Source: an uncultured Christensenellaceae bacterium
Lineage (GTDB): Bacteria; Bacillota; Clostridia; Christensenellales; Borkfalkiaceae
Direction of reading: 5' to 3'
Length of the DNA stretch: 43,793 bases
Assembly: GCA_910587625.1 (NCBI GenBank)
Contig: CAJUMW010000004.1
Coordinates: forward strand, 1-43,793
The position numbers were made by a program, and so were the translations under genes. Under the pieces are notes generated by a model that saw only the letters and a program-made list of their open reading frames with translations, did not search any database and was not told where the DNA came from. Shown here one piece after another: positions 6,957 through 15,448 of this stretch (the first letter of the stretch is position 1; every line of letters begins with the position of its first letter).

Positions 6957-9608
6957 ATGGCAAATAAATATTGCTACCTTTTCAGTGAAGGTAATGCAAA
7001 TATGAGAGAGCTTTTGGGCGGTAAGGGCGCAAACCTTGCGGAGATGACCAAAATCGGTCTTCCCGTACCTCAGGGTTTCACTATTTCGACCGAGGCTTGC
7101 ACTCAGTACTATGAAGACGGTCGCAAAATCAACGACGGCATTCAGGCTGAGATTTTAAGTTACATTGAAAAAATGGAGCAGGTCTGCGGCAAAAAGTTCG
7201 GCGATAAGGTAAACCCCTTGCTTGTTTCCGTACGTTCGGGTGCAAGAGCTTCGATGCCCGGTATGATGGACACAATTCTCAACCTCGGACTTAACGAGGA
7301 CGTTGTTAATACCATAGCTGCAAAATCAAACAATCCCCGTTGGGCTTGGGACTGTTACAGGCGTTTCATTCAGATGTTCTCCGACGTCGTTATGGAAGTA
7401 GGTAAAAAGTACTTTGAAAAGCTCATCGACGAAATGAAAGAAAAGAAGGGTATCGAGTACGACGTCGACCTTACCGCCGACGACTTGAAGGAACTCGCTT
7501 ACCAGTTCAAGGCAGAGTATAAAAATCAGCTCGGCAAGGATTTCCCCGACGATCCCAAAGAGCAGCTTTTCGAGGCTGTTAAGGCTGTATTCCGTTCGTG
7601 GGACAACCCCCGTGCAAACATCTACCGTATGGATCACGACATCCCCTATAGCTGGGGTACCGCAGTAAACGTTCAGATGATGGCGTTCGGTAACCTTGGC
7701 AACACTTCGGGTACGGGCGTTGCATTTACGCGTAACCCCGCAACGGGCGAAAAGGGACTCATGGGCGAATTCCTTGTAAACGCACAGGGAGAGGACGTTG
7801 TTGCCGGCGTACGTACACCTATGCCCATCGACCAGATGAAGGACGTATTCCCCGAAGCTTACGCACAGTTCCAGAAGGTATGCGCAACTCTTGAAGACCA
7901 TTACCGCGATATGCAGGATATGGAGTTTACCATCGAGGATAAAAAGCTCTATATGTTGCAGACCCGTAATGGTAAGCGTACCGCAGCGGCGGCTATCAAA
8001 ATTGCTTGCGACTTGATCGACGAGGGTATGATTACCGAAGAACAGGCTCTTATGCAAATCGACGCTAAGTCGCTCGATATGCTTTTGCACCCTCAGTTCG
8101 ACCCCAAGGCTTTGAAAGAGGCTGATAAAAACAACTTAGTCGGCAAGGGTATAGCGGCTTCCCCCGGTGCGGCTGCAGGTTCTATCGTGTTCACGGCAGA
8201 GGACGCAGTTGTCGAAGGTAAGAAGGGCAAGAAAGTCGTGCTTGTACGTTTGGAAACTTCTCCCGAAGATATCGAGGGTATGAAGTACTCGCAGGGTATT
8301 TTGACCGTTCGCGGCGGACAGACCTCTCACGCAGCGGTTGTTGCTCGCGGTATGGGTACCTGCTGCGTATCCGGTTGCGGAGATATAAAGATGGACGAGG
8401 AGAACAAGCAGTTCACCCTCGCAGGAAAAGTATATAGAGAGGGAGACGGAATTTCCCTCGACGGTTCGACGGGTAATATTTACGATTGCCTTATTCCCAC
8501 CGTACCTGCCGACCCCAATTCAGGCTACTTCGGCAGAATTATGGAGCTTGCCGACAAGTATAAGGCGCTTGGCGTAAGAACGAACGCAGATACTCCCAAC
8601 GACGCTAAGCAGGCTGCTGCTTTCGGCGCTCAGGGTATCGGTCTTTGCCGTACCGAGCATATGTTCTTCGACCCTGCAAGAATAGGCGCGTTCAGAGAAA
8701 TGATTTGCGCAGACACGGTTGAAGAGAGAGAGGCTGCGCTCGCTAAGATAGAGCCTATGCAGCAGTCCGACTTCGAAGGCTTGATGGAAGCTTTGGAAGG
8801 ACAGCCCGTTACAATCCGTTTCCTTGATCCCCCTCTTCACGAGTTTGTTCCCACAGACGAGGCTGACATCGAAGCGCTTGCAAAGGCACAGGGCAAGACC
8901 GTCGCTCAAATTAAACAGATTATTTCAGACCTCCACGAGTTCAACCCCATGATGGGTCACCGCGGCTGCCGTCTTACGGTAACGTATCCCGAAATCGCAG
9001 TTATGCAGACAAAAGCTGTTATCAAAGCGGCTATCGCTGTTCAGAATAGACATAAGAAGTGGAAAGTCGTTCCCGAAATTATGATTCCCCTTGTAGGAGA
9101 AGTAAAAGAGCTTAAATACGTCAAGGACGTAGTTGTAAAGACCGCCGACGAAGTTATTGCGGCCGCAGGCTCCAAGCTCAAGTACGAAGTAGGTACCATG
9201 ATTGAGATTCCCCGTGCCGCACTTACCGCCGACGATATCGCTAAAGAAGCTGATTTCTTCTGCTTCGGTACTAACGACTTAACTCAGATGACGTTCGGCT
9301 TCAGCCGTGACGACGCAGGCAAATTCCTTCCTTCGTACTATGCAAACAAGATTTATGAAAGCGACCCGTTCGCTCGTCTTGACACAATAGGCGTAGGTAA
9401 GCTTATGGATACGGCTGTCAAGCTCGGCAAAAAGAGCAACAAAAAGCTCCACGTCGGCATTTGCGGCGAACACGGCGGCGATCCTTCGTCAATCGAGTTC
9501 TGCCACAAGATAGGTCTTAACTATGTTTCATGTTCTCCTTACCGCGTGCCTATCGCTCGTCTTGCGGCAGCACAGGCAGCTATTAAACAAGGCAAGGGGA
9601 ACAAATAA
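6957..9608 (+). CDS. ppdK: Pyruvate, phosphate dikinase
   Basis: Interconverts pyruvate, ATP and Pi with phosphoenolpyruvate, AMP and PPi; in fermenting Clostridia it works in PPi-linked glycolysis or gluconeogenesis. The 883-residue protein has the usual length and domain order: the N-terminal ATP-grasp domain (GGKGANLAEM near residue 22, RSGARASMPGMMDT near 87-100), the swivelling phosphohistidine domain with GGQTSHAAVVARG (H458), and the C-terminal PEP/pyruvate barrel with GTNDLTQMTFGFSRDD and the general-acid cysteine in CGEHGGDP (C836). The phosphohistidine motif has Q where M is most common (GGMTSHA). Codon use is strongly biased (AAC, GAC, TTC), suggesting high expression. Confidence 0.97.
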   Translation: MANKYCYLFSEGNANMRELLGGKGANLAEMTKIGLPVPQGFTISTEACTQYYEDGRKINDGIQAEILSYIEKMEQVCGKKFGDKVNPLLVSVRSGARASMPGMMDTILNLGLNEDVVNTIAAKSNNPRWAWDCYRRFIQMFSDVVMEVGKKYFEKLIDEMKEKKGIEYDVDLTADDLKELAYQFKAEYKNQLGKDFPDDPKEQLFEAVKAVFRSWDNPRANIYRMDHDIPYSWGTAVNVQMMAFGNLGNTSGTGVAFTRNPATGEKGLMGEFLVNAQGEDVVAGVRTPMPIDQMKDVFPEAYAQFQKVCATLEDHYRDMQDMEFTIEDKKLYMLQTRNGKRTAAAAIKIACDLIDEGMITEEQALMQIDAKSLDMLLHPQFDPKALKEADKNNLVGKGIAASPGAAAGSIVFTAEDAVVEGKKGKKVVLVRLETSPEDIEGMKYSQGILTVRGGQTSHAAVVARGMGTCCVSGCGDIKMDEENKQFTLAGKVYREGDGISLDGSTGNIYDCLIPTVPADPNSGYFGRIMELADKYKALGVRTNADTPNDAKQAAAFGAQGIGLCRTEHMFFDPARIGAFREMICADTVEEREAALAKIEPMQQSDFEGLMEALEGQPVTIRFLDPPLHEFVPTDEADIEALAKAQGKTVAQIKQIISDLHEFNPMMGHRGCRLTVTYPEIAVMQTKAVIKAAIAVQNRHKKWKVVPEIMIPLVGEVKELKYVKDVVVKTADEVIAAAGSKLKYEVGTMIEIPRAALTADDIAKEADFFCFGTNDLTQMTFGFSRDDAGKFLPSYYANKIYESDPFARLDTIGVGKLMDTAVKLGKKSNKKLHVGICGEHGGDPSSIEFCHKIGLNYVSCSPYRVPIARLAAAQAAIKQGKGNK

Positions 9609-9609
9609 G

Positions 9610-9729
9610 AAGCCTTTTTGGACGTTTACCATAGGTTTTGAAGAGGCTAAACGGTTTCATTTGGAACATAGCGGCGTAAATACTCATAAATCCAAATGGA
9701 ACGATATAGTTGTCGAAGTTTATATTTAA
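9610..9729 (+). pseudogene. C-terminal gene fragment after ppdK
   Basis: Directly after the ppdK stop, another frame reads PFWTFTIGFEEAKRFHLEH and SGVNTHKSKWNDIVVEVYI to a TAA at 9727. It is protein-like but has no start or ribosome site of its own; the only upstream in-frame start lies inside ppdK. I read it as the end of a gene whose body was lost, and as the left border of the accessory island. The family is not recognised. Confidence 0.4.
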
Positions 9730-9730
9730 T

Positions 9731-9763
9731 GAAACTGCCATAGTTACCTATGGCAGTTTCTTA
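9731..9763 (+). terminator. Terminator after ppdK and the gene fragment
   Basis: Perfect 13-bp stem GAAACTGCCATAG/CTATGGCAGTTTC with a TTAC loop, followed by TTATAT. The T run is short, but the stem is strong and near-symmetric, so it may act in both directions. Confidence 0.75.
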
Positions 9764-9777
9764 TATAAGCAGAGATA

Positions 9778-9805
9778 TTGACTTAAAAAAAATTTATGTT
9801 ATAAT
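9778..9805 (+). promoter_or_regulatory. Promoter of the nucleotidyltransferase/HEPN pair
   Basis: TTGACT (9778-9783), 16-nt spacer, TATAAT (9800-9805). It starts 15 nt after the terminator hairpin, making the pair an independent unit. The ribosome site AAAGGAG lies 8 nt before the ATG at 9834. Confidence 0.75.
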
Positions 9806-9833
9806 TAAAAGAATTATTAAAAAGGAGTTGCTT

Positions 9834-10472
9834 ATGTATTATTATATTGAAGATAAAGAAGTAAGGACGGAATTGCGGATTGCTTGTGAAGAAATTATAT
9901 TGAATGTGCAGAAGAGTTTTTTGCGAGACTATTTCACATTTGAATTTAAGTTAATAGGTAGTGGAGAAACAAGGCTTATAACTCAGAATGGTGATACTGG
10001 CGAGTTTGATTTAGATTATAATTTTATTCTTCAAAAAGATAAGCGTGGATTAATATCCAAACCGCAAAGAATTAAAGAATTATTTATTCAAGCTTTTAAT
10101 GAGGTTAATCCGAAATTGGGTTTTAAACCTGCGAACAACTCCAAATCAGTAATTACTTCACGTTTAGTACGCAATAACAGACTTTATTTTTCTTTCGATG
10201 TAGCGATTTTATGTGAAGGCAATAATGGTAATTATTTTAAAATTATATACGATAAACAATCAGGTATATATTTGTGGAATGAAGTGAAAAGTTCACGAGG
10301 ATATCAAGAGAAAATGGCTGTGCTTAAACAAAAAGGAAAGTGGTTGGAAATAAAAGAAGTTTATCTGAAAAAGAAGAATATGTATCTTCGTAATCATGAT
10401 GAAAGAAGTTCGTTTTCGATTTTGTTGGAGACATTAAATGAGCTCTGTGATAGGTATGGCATTCGTGTATGA
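9834..10472 (+). CDS. Pol-beta-superfamily nucleotidyltransferase, partner of a HEPN protein
   Basis: A 212-residue protein. It shows the nucleotidyltransferase signature: GSG at 42-44 followed by the acidic pair D59-L-D61 in FDLDYNF, and a plausible third carboxylate D122 in SFDVAIL, so the active site looks complete. It is longer than the minimal MNT antitoxins (about 100-140 residues); residues 125-212 add a beta-rich and helical part. The start at 9834 was chosen because it has AAAGGAG, whereas the in-frame ATG at 9750 lies inside the upstream terminator and before the promoter. It overlaps the HEPN gene by 4 nt (ATGA). By analogy with HEPN/MNT toxin-antitoxin pairs it may modify and silence its partner; alternatively it could make a nucleotide signal. 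AT-rich codon use unlike the flanking genes suggests transfer. Confidence 0.72.
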   Translation: MYYYIEDKEVRTELRIACEEIILNVQKSFLRDYFTFEFKLIGSGETRLITQNGDTGEFDLDYNFILQKDKRGLISKPQRIKELFIQAFNEVNPKLGFKPANNSKSVITSRLVRNNRLYFSFDVAILCEGNNGNYFKIIYDKQSGIYLWNEVKSSRGYQEKMAVLKQKGKWLEIKEVYLKKKNMYLRNHDERSSFSILLETLNELCDRYGIRV

Positions 10473-11167
10473 ACTATGATGCTTTTTTTGATAAGGTCAT
10501 TATTGAAGAGATAGATAAAGCGAAAGCAATCTATTATCTCAATTCTCGTGGAATTTGTGAGCATATCTTTGTAGCCGATTATTTACAGAGTTTAAAAGCT
10601 GACAAAGTGACATATGATGAGGTTGCAACAGCATTTAGATATGATAAAAGGATTAGACGTATAATTTATAAGTTTATCGGTTTTTTAGAAGAATATCTGA
10701 GAGCATATATAACTAATCATTTTAATACAAATGTAAATCAACTTGAAACTACAAACGTTTTATTAGAACTTCTTAATAAATATCATGATTTATATCTTGC
10801 GGTTAGTCAATTAACTTTTGGCAACTTGATTTCTCAAGTAAAGAAGTTGCCATTAAGTCATCGTAATAATATTTTTAATATTGATACAAAGAACAAAAAT
10901 TTGGATGCACTTGTAGGACTCAGAAATGAAGTAAATCATAACAGATTTTTGCTACATAATAAATCGTTACGAAGTTGTACTGTTGGCAAAAATAGTGGTA
11001 GATCATTGTGGGCAAATATAATGAATCTATCAAATCATTTGCCTGAGAATACAAAGAAAGGCTTAATAGAAGAAATTGAAATTGCAAAAGTGGAAGGCAA
11101 AATAAATTTTGATAGCCAAGTTAAATGGGATTTGCTAACAGAAATAATACTAGATATCAATTTTTAA
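10469..11167 (+). CDS. Abi-like HEPN-domain protein (putative RNase toxin)
   Basis: A 232-residue, mostly helical protein resembling the Abi_2 (AbiD/AbiF-type) family, which carries a HEPN fold. The diagnostic R-X4-H is in GLRNEVNHNRF (R152 to H157), placed like the RNxxAHxxR string of Abi_2 proteins. Upstream helices include DKRIRRIIYKFIGFLEEYLR. HEPN proteins with this motif are usually metal-independent RNases that act in abortive infection or as toxins. The ATG overlaps the end of the nucleotidyltransferase gene, so the two products are probably made in fixed ratio. The motif is complete, suggesting an active protein. Other reading: a standalone Abi protein that has by chance acquired a neighbour; the 4-nt overlap argues against that. 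Confidence 0.75.
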   Translation: MNYDAFFDKVIIEEIDKAKAIYYLNSRGICEHIFVADYLQSLKADKVTYDEVATAFRYDKRIRRIIYKFIGFLEEYLRAYITNHFNTNVNQLETTNVLLELLNKYHDLYLAVSQLTFGNLISQVKKLPLSHRNNIFNIDTKNKNLDALVGLRNEVNHNRFLLHNKSLRSCTVGKNSGRSLWANIMNLSNHLPENTKKGLIEEIEIAKVEGKINFDSQVKWDLLTEIILDINF

Positions 11168-11188
11168 TTACTAATTTAATTGAGATTT

Positions 11189-11226
11189 ATTGTCAATATA
11201 GTGACAATCTTATTTGATTTTTTTTC
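11189..11226 (+). terminator. Probable terminator after the HEPN gene
   Basis: A 7-bp stem ATTGTCA/TGACAAT (11189-11195 with 11202-11208) is followed by a T-rich stretch that includes eight Ts near 11218-11225. The stem is AT-rich and weak, and the T run starts some bases away, so it is a modest candidate. Confidence 0.45.
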
Positions 11227-11234
11227 AAAAACTA

Positions 11235-11271
11235 TTGCATTAATAAAACTGTTGTGCTATAATTAGCACAA
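11235..11271 (+). promoter_or_regulatory. Promoter with palindromic operator for the ATPase operon
   Basis: TTGCAT (11235-11240), 17-nt spacer, TATAAT (11258-11263). A perfect inverted repeat, TTGTGCTA (11252-11259) and TAGCACAA (11264-11271) around a TAAT centre, covers the -10 box and the likely start site. A repressor bound there would block polymerase. The ribosome site AAGGAG begins at 11271, 7 nt before the ATG at 11284. The first gene of the operon encodes a winged-helix region and is a candidate for binding here; that is inference. Confidence 0.75.
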
Positions 11272-11283
11272 AGGAGATAATAG

Positions 11284-12732
11284 ATGGCTTTAGCAAATTC
11301 AGAAAATATTTTACGATTACTTTTTTCTTATAATCCTTGGTGGCAAACAGGGAATATACAGAAAGAATTTAATAAACCGATGAAGAGGTTTGCTTATCAA
11401 GAAGCAATTAATACATTAAAGCGCAAAGATATTAGGCGATTGGTTGTTTTATGCGGAGCAAGAAGAACCGGTAAAACGACTATTATGTATCAGATAATAT
11501 CTTCTTTGCTTGAAGGCGGAACAAATCCTAAAAATATTCTATTTTTGTCATTTGACCATCCACTTTTGAAATTATGTTCTATTGATCAGATTTTAGAAGT
11601 TTACAGAACGAATATTTCGGTAGATGAAGAAATCTATTGTTTCTTTGATGAAATACAGTATGCAGAAAACTGGAATAGCTGGCTTAAAATACTTTATGAT
11701 ACTAATCCGAATATAAGTTTAGTGGCAACTGGTTCAGCAAGTCCTATTTTAATGGACAAGGTATCAGAGAGCGGTTTGGGAAGATGGAAGGTTATCCATA
11801 TTCCTACTTTGTCTTTCTTTGAGTATTGCCAACTTTTGAACATTGAGGTGCCGAATCTTCCTGAAGATATTAAACCTACGCAAATTTATCTTAAACCTTT
11901 ACAAGAACAAACGGAAATATTTAATAAACTTTCGTGTTTGCAAGTACATTTTATAAGATACTTGCAAGTAGGAGGCTTTCCGGAACTTGCTTTAAGTTTT
12001 GACGATTTATATGCGCAAAGGGTTTTGCGAGAAGATATAGTAGATAAAGCATTAAAACGTGATTTGCCGTCCATTTACGGAATAAGAAACATTAGTGATA
12101 TTGAAAAGATATTCTTGTATCTGTGCTATACTTCGTCTAATATTATAAATCTTAATGCTCTTACAAAGGAATTGGAAGGAGTAAGTAGGAACACAATTGA
12201 AAAATATATAGGGTATTTAGAAAGTGCAAATTTGATTTATATCAGTCCGCTTGTGAACGTAAGCGGTAAGCAAATTTTAAAATCGCAAGATAAAATTTAT
12301 ATCGCAGATGCAGCAATGAGAAACGCTGTTTTAATGAGAGACGATATTACAAATGATCCTACTGAACTTGGGATTATAGCCGAAACAGCCGTATACAAGC
12401 ATATTAAGGCATTCTATTTTAAAGATGCGGCAACTGTAGGTTATTTCAGGGGAGATAAGAAAGATAAAGAAATTGACATAGTTGTTAAATCGGAACGATT
12501 CCGTCCAATAATGATTGAGGTAAAATATAGAGATCAGGCTAAAATTGCTGAAGACGATGAGATTGTAATTCAGGCTAACGAACAGTTTCCCAACTTGGTA
12601 ATAACAAAACGCGCAAATGATTTTGGGGAATGTTTGTATGGTGATAAAAAAATTTATCGTATGCCCGCACCTGCATTTTTATATTTATTGGGGTTGGTAG
12701 AAGGAATAGATATTAATAGGAGAAAAATATGA
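11284..12732 (+). CDS. DUF4143-type ATPase (AAA_14, winged helix, PD-(D/E)XK-like end)
   Basis: A 482-residue protein with the usual three parts of this family. The AAA_14 domain has Walker A GARRTGKTT (58-66), Walker B YCFFDEIQ (118-125) and the sensor-like ATGSASP (148-154). A winged-helix segment (about 288-325) reads LNALTKELEGVSRNTIEKYI. The C-terminal DUF4143-like nuclease fold has E367, D398 (EIDIV) and E412-V-K414, so the PD-(D/E)XK triad looks complete. Such ATPases are abundant in anaerobes and mostly of unknown role. Here it is the first gene of an operon and overlaps the next ATPase gene by 4 nt (ATGA), which suggests a joint function rather than a passenger. It lies just downstream of a palindromic operator. 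Confidence 0.85.
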   Translation: MALANSENILRLLFSYNPWWQTGNIQKEFNKPMKRFAYQEAINTLKRKDIRRLVVLCGARRTGKTTIMYQIISSLLEGGTNPKNILFLSFDHPLLKLCSIDQILEVYRTNISVDEEIYCFFDEIQYAENWNSWLKILYDTNPNISLVATGSASPILMDKVSESGLGRWKVIHIPTLSFFEYCQLLNIEVPNLPEDIKPTQIYLKPLQEQTEIFNKLSCLQVHFIRYLQVGGFPELALSFDDLYAQRVLREDIVDKALKRDLPSIYGIRNISDIEKIFLYLCYTSSNIINLNALTKELEGVSRNTIEKYIGYLESANLIYISPLVNVSGKQILKSQDKIYIADAAMRNAVLMRDDITNDPTELGIIAETAVYKHIKAFYFKDAATVGYFRGDKKDKEIDIVVKSERFRPIMIEVKYRDQAKIAEDDEIVIQANEQFPNLVITKRANDFGECLYGDKKIYRMPAPAFLYLLGLVEGIDINRRKI

Positions 12733-14282
12733 AAAAATTACAGTTAAAAAACTTTAGATCTATTAGAGATAGTGGGGAGATAGAAATTAAGCCCATAACA
12801 GTATTGCTGGGGAAAAATAGTTGCGGGAAAAGTTCTTTTATTCGAATGTTTCCTTTAATAAAACAATCTTTAGAGAAAAATCGCCAAGATCCTTTATTGT
12901 GGTTTGGAGATTATGTGGATTTCGGTAGCTTTGAAGAAGTATTACCCAAGGGGCAAACAGAAGAGAAGGACTTAACTATAGCCTTTGACATGGACTTGTT
13001 AAAAAATGATGAAGATGTAAGATACTATCGTAATCTAGGAACTTTTAAATATTTTAAACATCTTAATTTGCAAAAAACAGAAAATATGTCTGTTCATGTA
13101 ATAATTCATTTTAAACAAAAACATATTTCTTCTTATACTGTGAAGTTTTTAAATCAAGAAGTGTCAGTAAAAATCAATAATAATGAAATTGAACAATGTG
13201 TCATTAATGATGATTATAATTTAAATCTTGATTGTTATACACTACATGATAGCAGTAAATACTTGTTGCCTAATATTTTATATGTAAGAAAAGGAAAGGA
13301 TGAGTTCGTAAGATATTTTGATGCACAAGAAGATGAGCTAAAACCAATAAAGAATATTTTTATGAGAGAACTAGGGGTAAAATTAAAGGAAGAAACATTT
13401 GATACATATATTGGAAAACTTATTAAGATTCAATCCCAAAAAACATTGCTCGATAATTTGAAAAAATTATCCGGCTGTGCTGCTGTCAAAAAGTATTTTG
13501 CCGATAAAAATTGTGATAATCCATTATTCAAGGAAATCAACAATCTTATTGTTCTAATTATTGTATCGTCCATTATAGATCAAATAAACATACAGATAGA
13601 AGATGAATTTTGTAATACTTTTTATTTGAAGCCACTCAGAGCACAAGCAAACAGATATTATAGAGTACAAGGAATAAGTGTTAAAAGTGTCGATGCTGAT
13701 GGAAGCAATCTTCCGATGGTATTATATAATATGACTGGGGACCAACGAAAAAGTTTTTCCGATTGGTGCAATGAAAAGTTGGGATTGTGTTTTTCAATAA
13801 AAAAACAGGAAGGGCATGTTTCATTAATGGTTAAAGTAGGGGATGATTGCGAAATAAATTTGGCTGATACTGGATATGGTTATTCGCAAGTCCTTCCAAT
13901 CATTTTGCAATTATGGCTAGTAATTGAGAGAAACAAATTAGATGTCAAGGAGAAAATGCACAATAATTATACAATTGTGATTGAACAGCCTGAGTTGCAT
14001 TTGCATCCGGCTTTTCAGTCGAAGTTGATGGAAGTTTTTGTTGCTTTAGTGGATTTAGCTAAAGATAGTGGTAATTCTATAAAAATAATATTTGAAACTC
14101 ATAGCGAACACATGGTGAATGGGTTGGGAAGATTAATATCTGCTAAAAAAATTAAAAAAGATGATATTAATATTGTATTGGTGAGCAAAGAGAACAATAT
14201 ATCCAATTTTAAGCAAACGTGTTTTGATGAGAATGGATTTATAGAGGAATGGCCTATAGGGTTTATGTCTCCAGAGGATTAA
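12729..14282 (+). CDS. AAA/ABC-type ATPase with DUF3696-like C terminus
   Basis: A 517-residue ATPase of the AAA_15/AAA_21 (SMC/OLD-like) kind. Walker A is GKNSCGKSS (28-36), after the family opening LQLKNFRSIRDSG. The signature/Q-loop-like region LADTGYGYSQVLPI lies near 375-388, Walker B IEQPELHLHP near 418-427, and the His-switch ETHSEH near 456-461. The end ENGFIEEWPIGF matches the DUF3696 ending (G-x-I-x-x-WP-x-GF). It has no TOPRIM domain itself; a TOPRIM-like protein follows 1 nt later. This split ATPase plus TOPRIM layout is known from two-gene defence systems such as Gabija-like, class 2 OLD and PARIS. Low GC and Asn/Lys-rich codons set it apart from the host genes. Confidence 0.85.
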   Translation: MKKLQLKNFRSIRDSGEIEIKPITVLLGKNSCGKSSFIRMFPLIKQSLEKNRQDPLLWFGDYVDFGSFEEVLPKGQTEEKDLTIAFDMDLLKNDEDVRYYRNLGTFKYFKHLNLQKTENMSVHVIIHFKQKHISSYTVKFLNQEVSVKINNNEIEQCVINDDYNLNLDCYTLHDSSKYLLPNILYVRKGKDEFVRYFDAQEDELKPIKNIFMRELGVKLKEETFDTYIGKLIKIQSQKTLLDNLKKLSGCAAVKKYFADKNCDNPLFKEINNLIVLIIVSSIIDQINIQIEDEFCNTFYLKPLRAQANRYYRVQGISVKSVDADGSNLPMVLYNMTGDQRKSFSDWCNEKLGLCFSIKKQEGHVSLMVKVGDDCEINLADTGYGYSQVLPIILQLWLVIERNKLDVKEKMHNNYTIVIEQPELHLHPAFQSKLMEVFVALVDLAKDSGNSIKIIFETHSEHMVNGLGRLISAKKIKKDDINIVLVSKENNISNFKQTCFDENGFIEEWPIGFMSPED

Positions 14283-14283
14283 T

Positions 14284-15447
14284 ATGGTCATTGAATTTAC
14301 AAATGAGTTTATTGATACATTGATAAATTCTTCTTCCGAAGATGAAAAGATTAGAGGTTGGTCACTTATTAATGATGCATTGCATAGTGTTCTGCATTAT
14401 CATCATATTGTTTATACTACAATTCAAAGTATAGATATTTTATTGAAACACGGTAAAACAGATAATAGCAATAAACACATTCTTCGTTGGATGAAAAATT
14501 ATATTCAGAATTTGAATAGCATAAAAAATAAAGTTCAAATTATTATAGAACCAACGTTTAATATTTCTTGTATTAAAGATAAAGCGGATAATTCAAAGCC
14601 TACAAAATTTGTGATTAATATAATGGATTTAGATGAATTCAAAGAATCAGTATTAATATCTGAAAATGCAACTGATTTTGAATTTTATAAATATATTTAT
14701 CATTGGTTTAACGGTAATAGTTTTTATGATTTATCTATTTCAAACATCCCAAGTAATGGGGCTAATGCAGATGCTATTATTATTTCATGCAATCAAGAAA
14801 AAAAATTTTCATTATGCATAGTTGATAGCGATAAAGATTTTGAAAAGGGTCCATTTGGTAATACCTATCATAATGCTGCAGACGGGGATAGAAAGAGAGC
14901 TAATCAAAATATTCCGTTTCATTTGCATCCTTTGAAAGTAAGAGAAAAGGAAAATTTATTTCCTTTTAATGAATATCTTAAAGTAGAAAACATGGAGAAG
15001 AAAACTCAAAAACTAGTTTCGCTATTAGCAAGTGAGCAAAATCAAGAGTTGTTACGTTATTATGACATGAAAGATGGCATTAAAAAGAAGAAAATGAATA
15101 GCAAAAAGCTTGATGCCCGATGGGGAACATTGTATATGCCATTTATTGAAAAATGCAAAGTTAAAGGCTTATGTGAAGAAGATAATCCTTGTGTGGATTG
15201 TGAGATTGAAAGTTGTAAAGGTTGCAAAAATGAAGATAGTAAATATATTTGGGGGATTGGTGATAAACTTTTGGCGGCTGCATCAGAGGACTTTTTTAAA
15301 CGATATCCTAAAAAGATAAATAATATGACAGAAATTGATAATATTTTTAATAATCAAAAATTTATAATTGATATGTGGGATGAAATAGCAAAGCTTCTAT
15401 TTTCTTTCGGCTGCAGTATTTCAAGGAGTATAAAATTTATTAGCTAA
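14284..15447 (+). CDS. TOPRIM-like protein with six-cysteine cluster, partner of the AAA ATPase
   Basis: A 387-residue protein of no family I can name with certainty. A TOPRIM-like acidic layout is visible: E127 and D131 in LISENATDFEFY, then D181-S-D183 in CIVDSDKDF, and E221/E223 in VREKENLFPF, the same order as the E, DxD, E of OLD/DUF4435 nucleases. Residues 1-115 are helical and unassigned. Residues 291-314 hold six cysteines spaced C-x5-C-x5-C-x2-C-x4-C-x2-C, a likely zinc or iron-sulphur site not usual in TOPRIM effectors. The gene begins 1 nt after the ATPase stop and ends 1 nt before a 56-residue ORF. I infer a nuclease effector controlled by the ATPase. Confidence is good for a real gene, low for the fold. 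Confidence 0.65.
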   Translation: MVIEFTNEFIDTLINSSSEDEKIRGWSLINDALHSVLHYHHIVYTTIQSIDILLKHGKTDNSNKHILRWMKNYIQNLNSIKNKVQIIIEPTFNISCIKDKADNSKPTKFVINIMDLDEFKESVLISENATDFEFYKYIYHWFNGNSFYDLSISNIPSNGANADAIIISCNQEKKFSLCIVDSDKDFEKGPFGNTYHNAADGDRKRANQNIPFHLHPLKVREKENLFPFNEYLKVENMEKKTQKLVSLLASEQNQELLRYYDMKDGIKKKKMNSKKLDARWGTLYMPFIEKCKVKGLCEEDNPCVDCEIESCKGCKNEDSKYIWGIGDKLLAAASEDFFKRYPKKINNMTEIDNIFNNQKFIIDMWDEIAKLLFSFGCSISRSIKFIS

Positions 15448-15448
15448 A

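Noticed and set aside
7326..8090. A 254-codon minus-strand frame inside ppdK
   Set aside because: It lies wholly within a strongly conserved enzyme gene, has no ribosome site and gives a His/Val/Leu-rich translation typical of an antisense shadow.
9523..9729. A 68-codon gene overlapping the end of ppdK
   Set aside because: The first 28 codons are out-of-frame ppdK sequence; only the part after the ppdK stop looks protein-like, so it is listed as a fragment instead.
9750..9833. Longer N terminus for the nucleotidyltransferase gene, starting at the ATG at 9750
   Set aside because: That ATG lies in the descending arm of a perfect terminator hairpin and upstream of the -35/-10 promoter; the ATG at 9834 has a proper AAAGGAG site and begins the conserved-looking part.
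12729..15447. Calling the ATPase/TOPRIM-like pair PARIS or Gabija outright
   Set aside because: The ATPase ends in a DUF3696-like tail and the partner has a cysteine cluster and an unassigned N terminus; no helicase (GajB) is present. The order of acidic residues is suggestive only.
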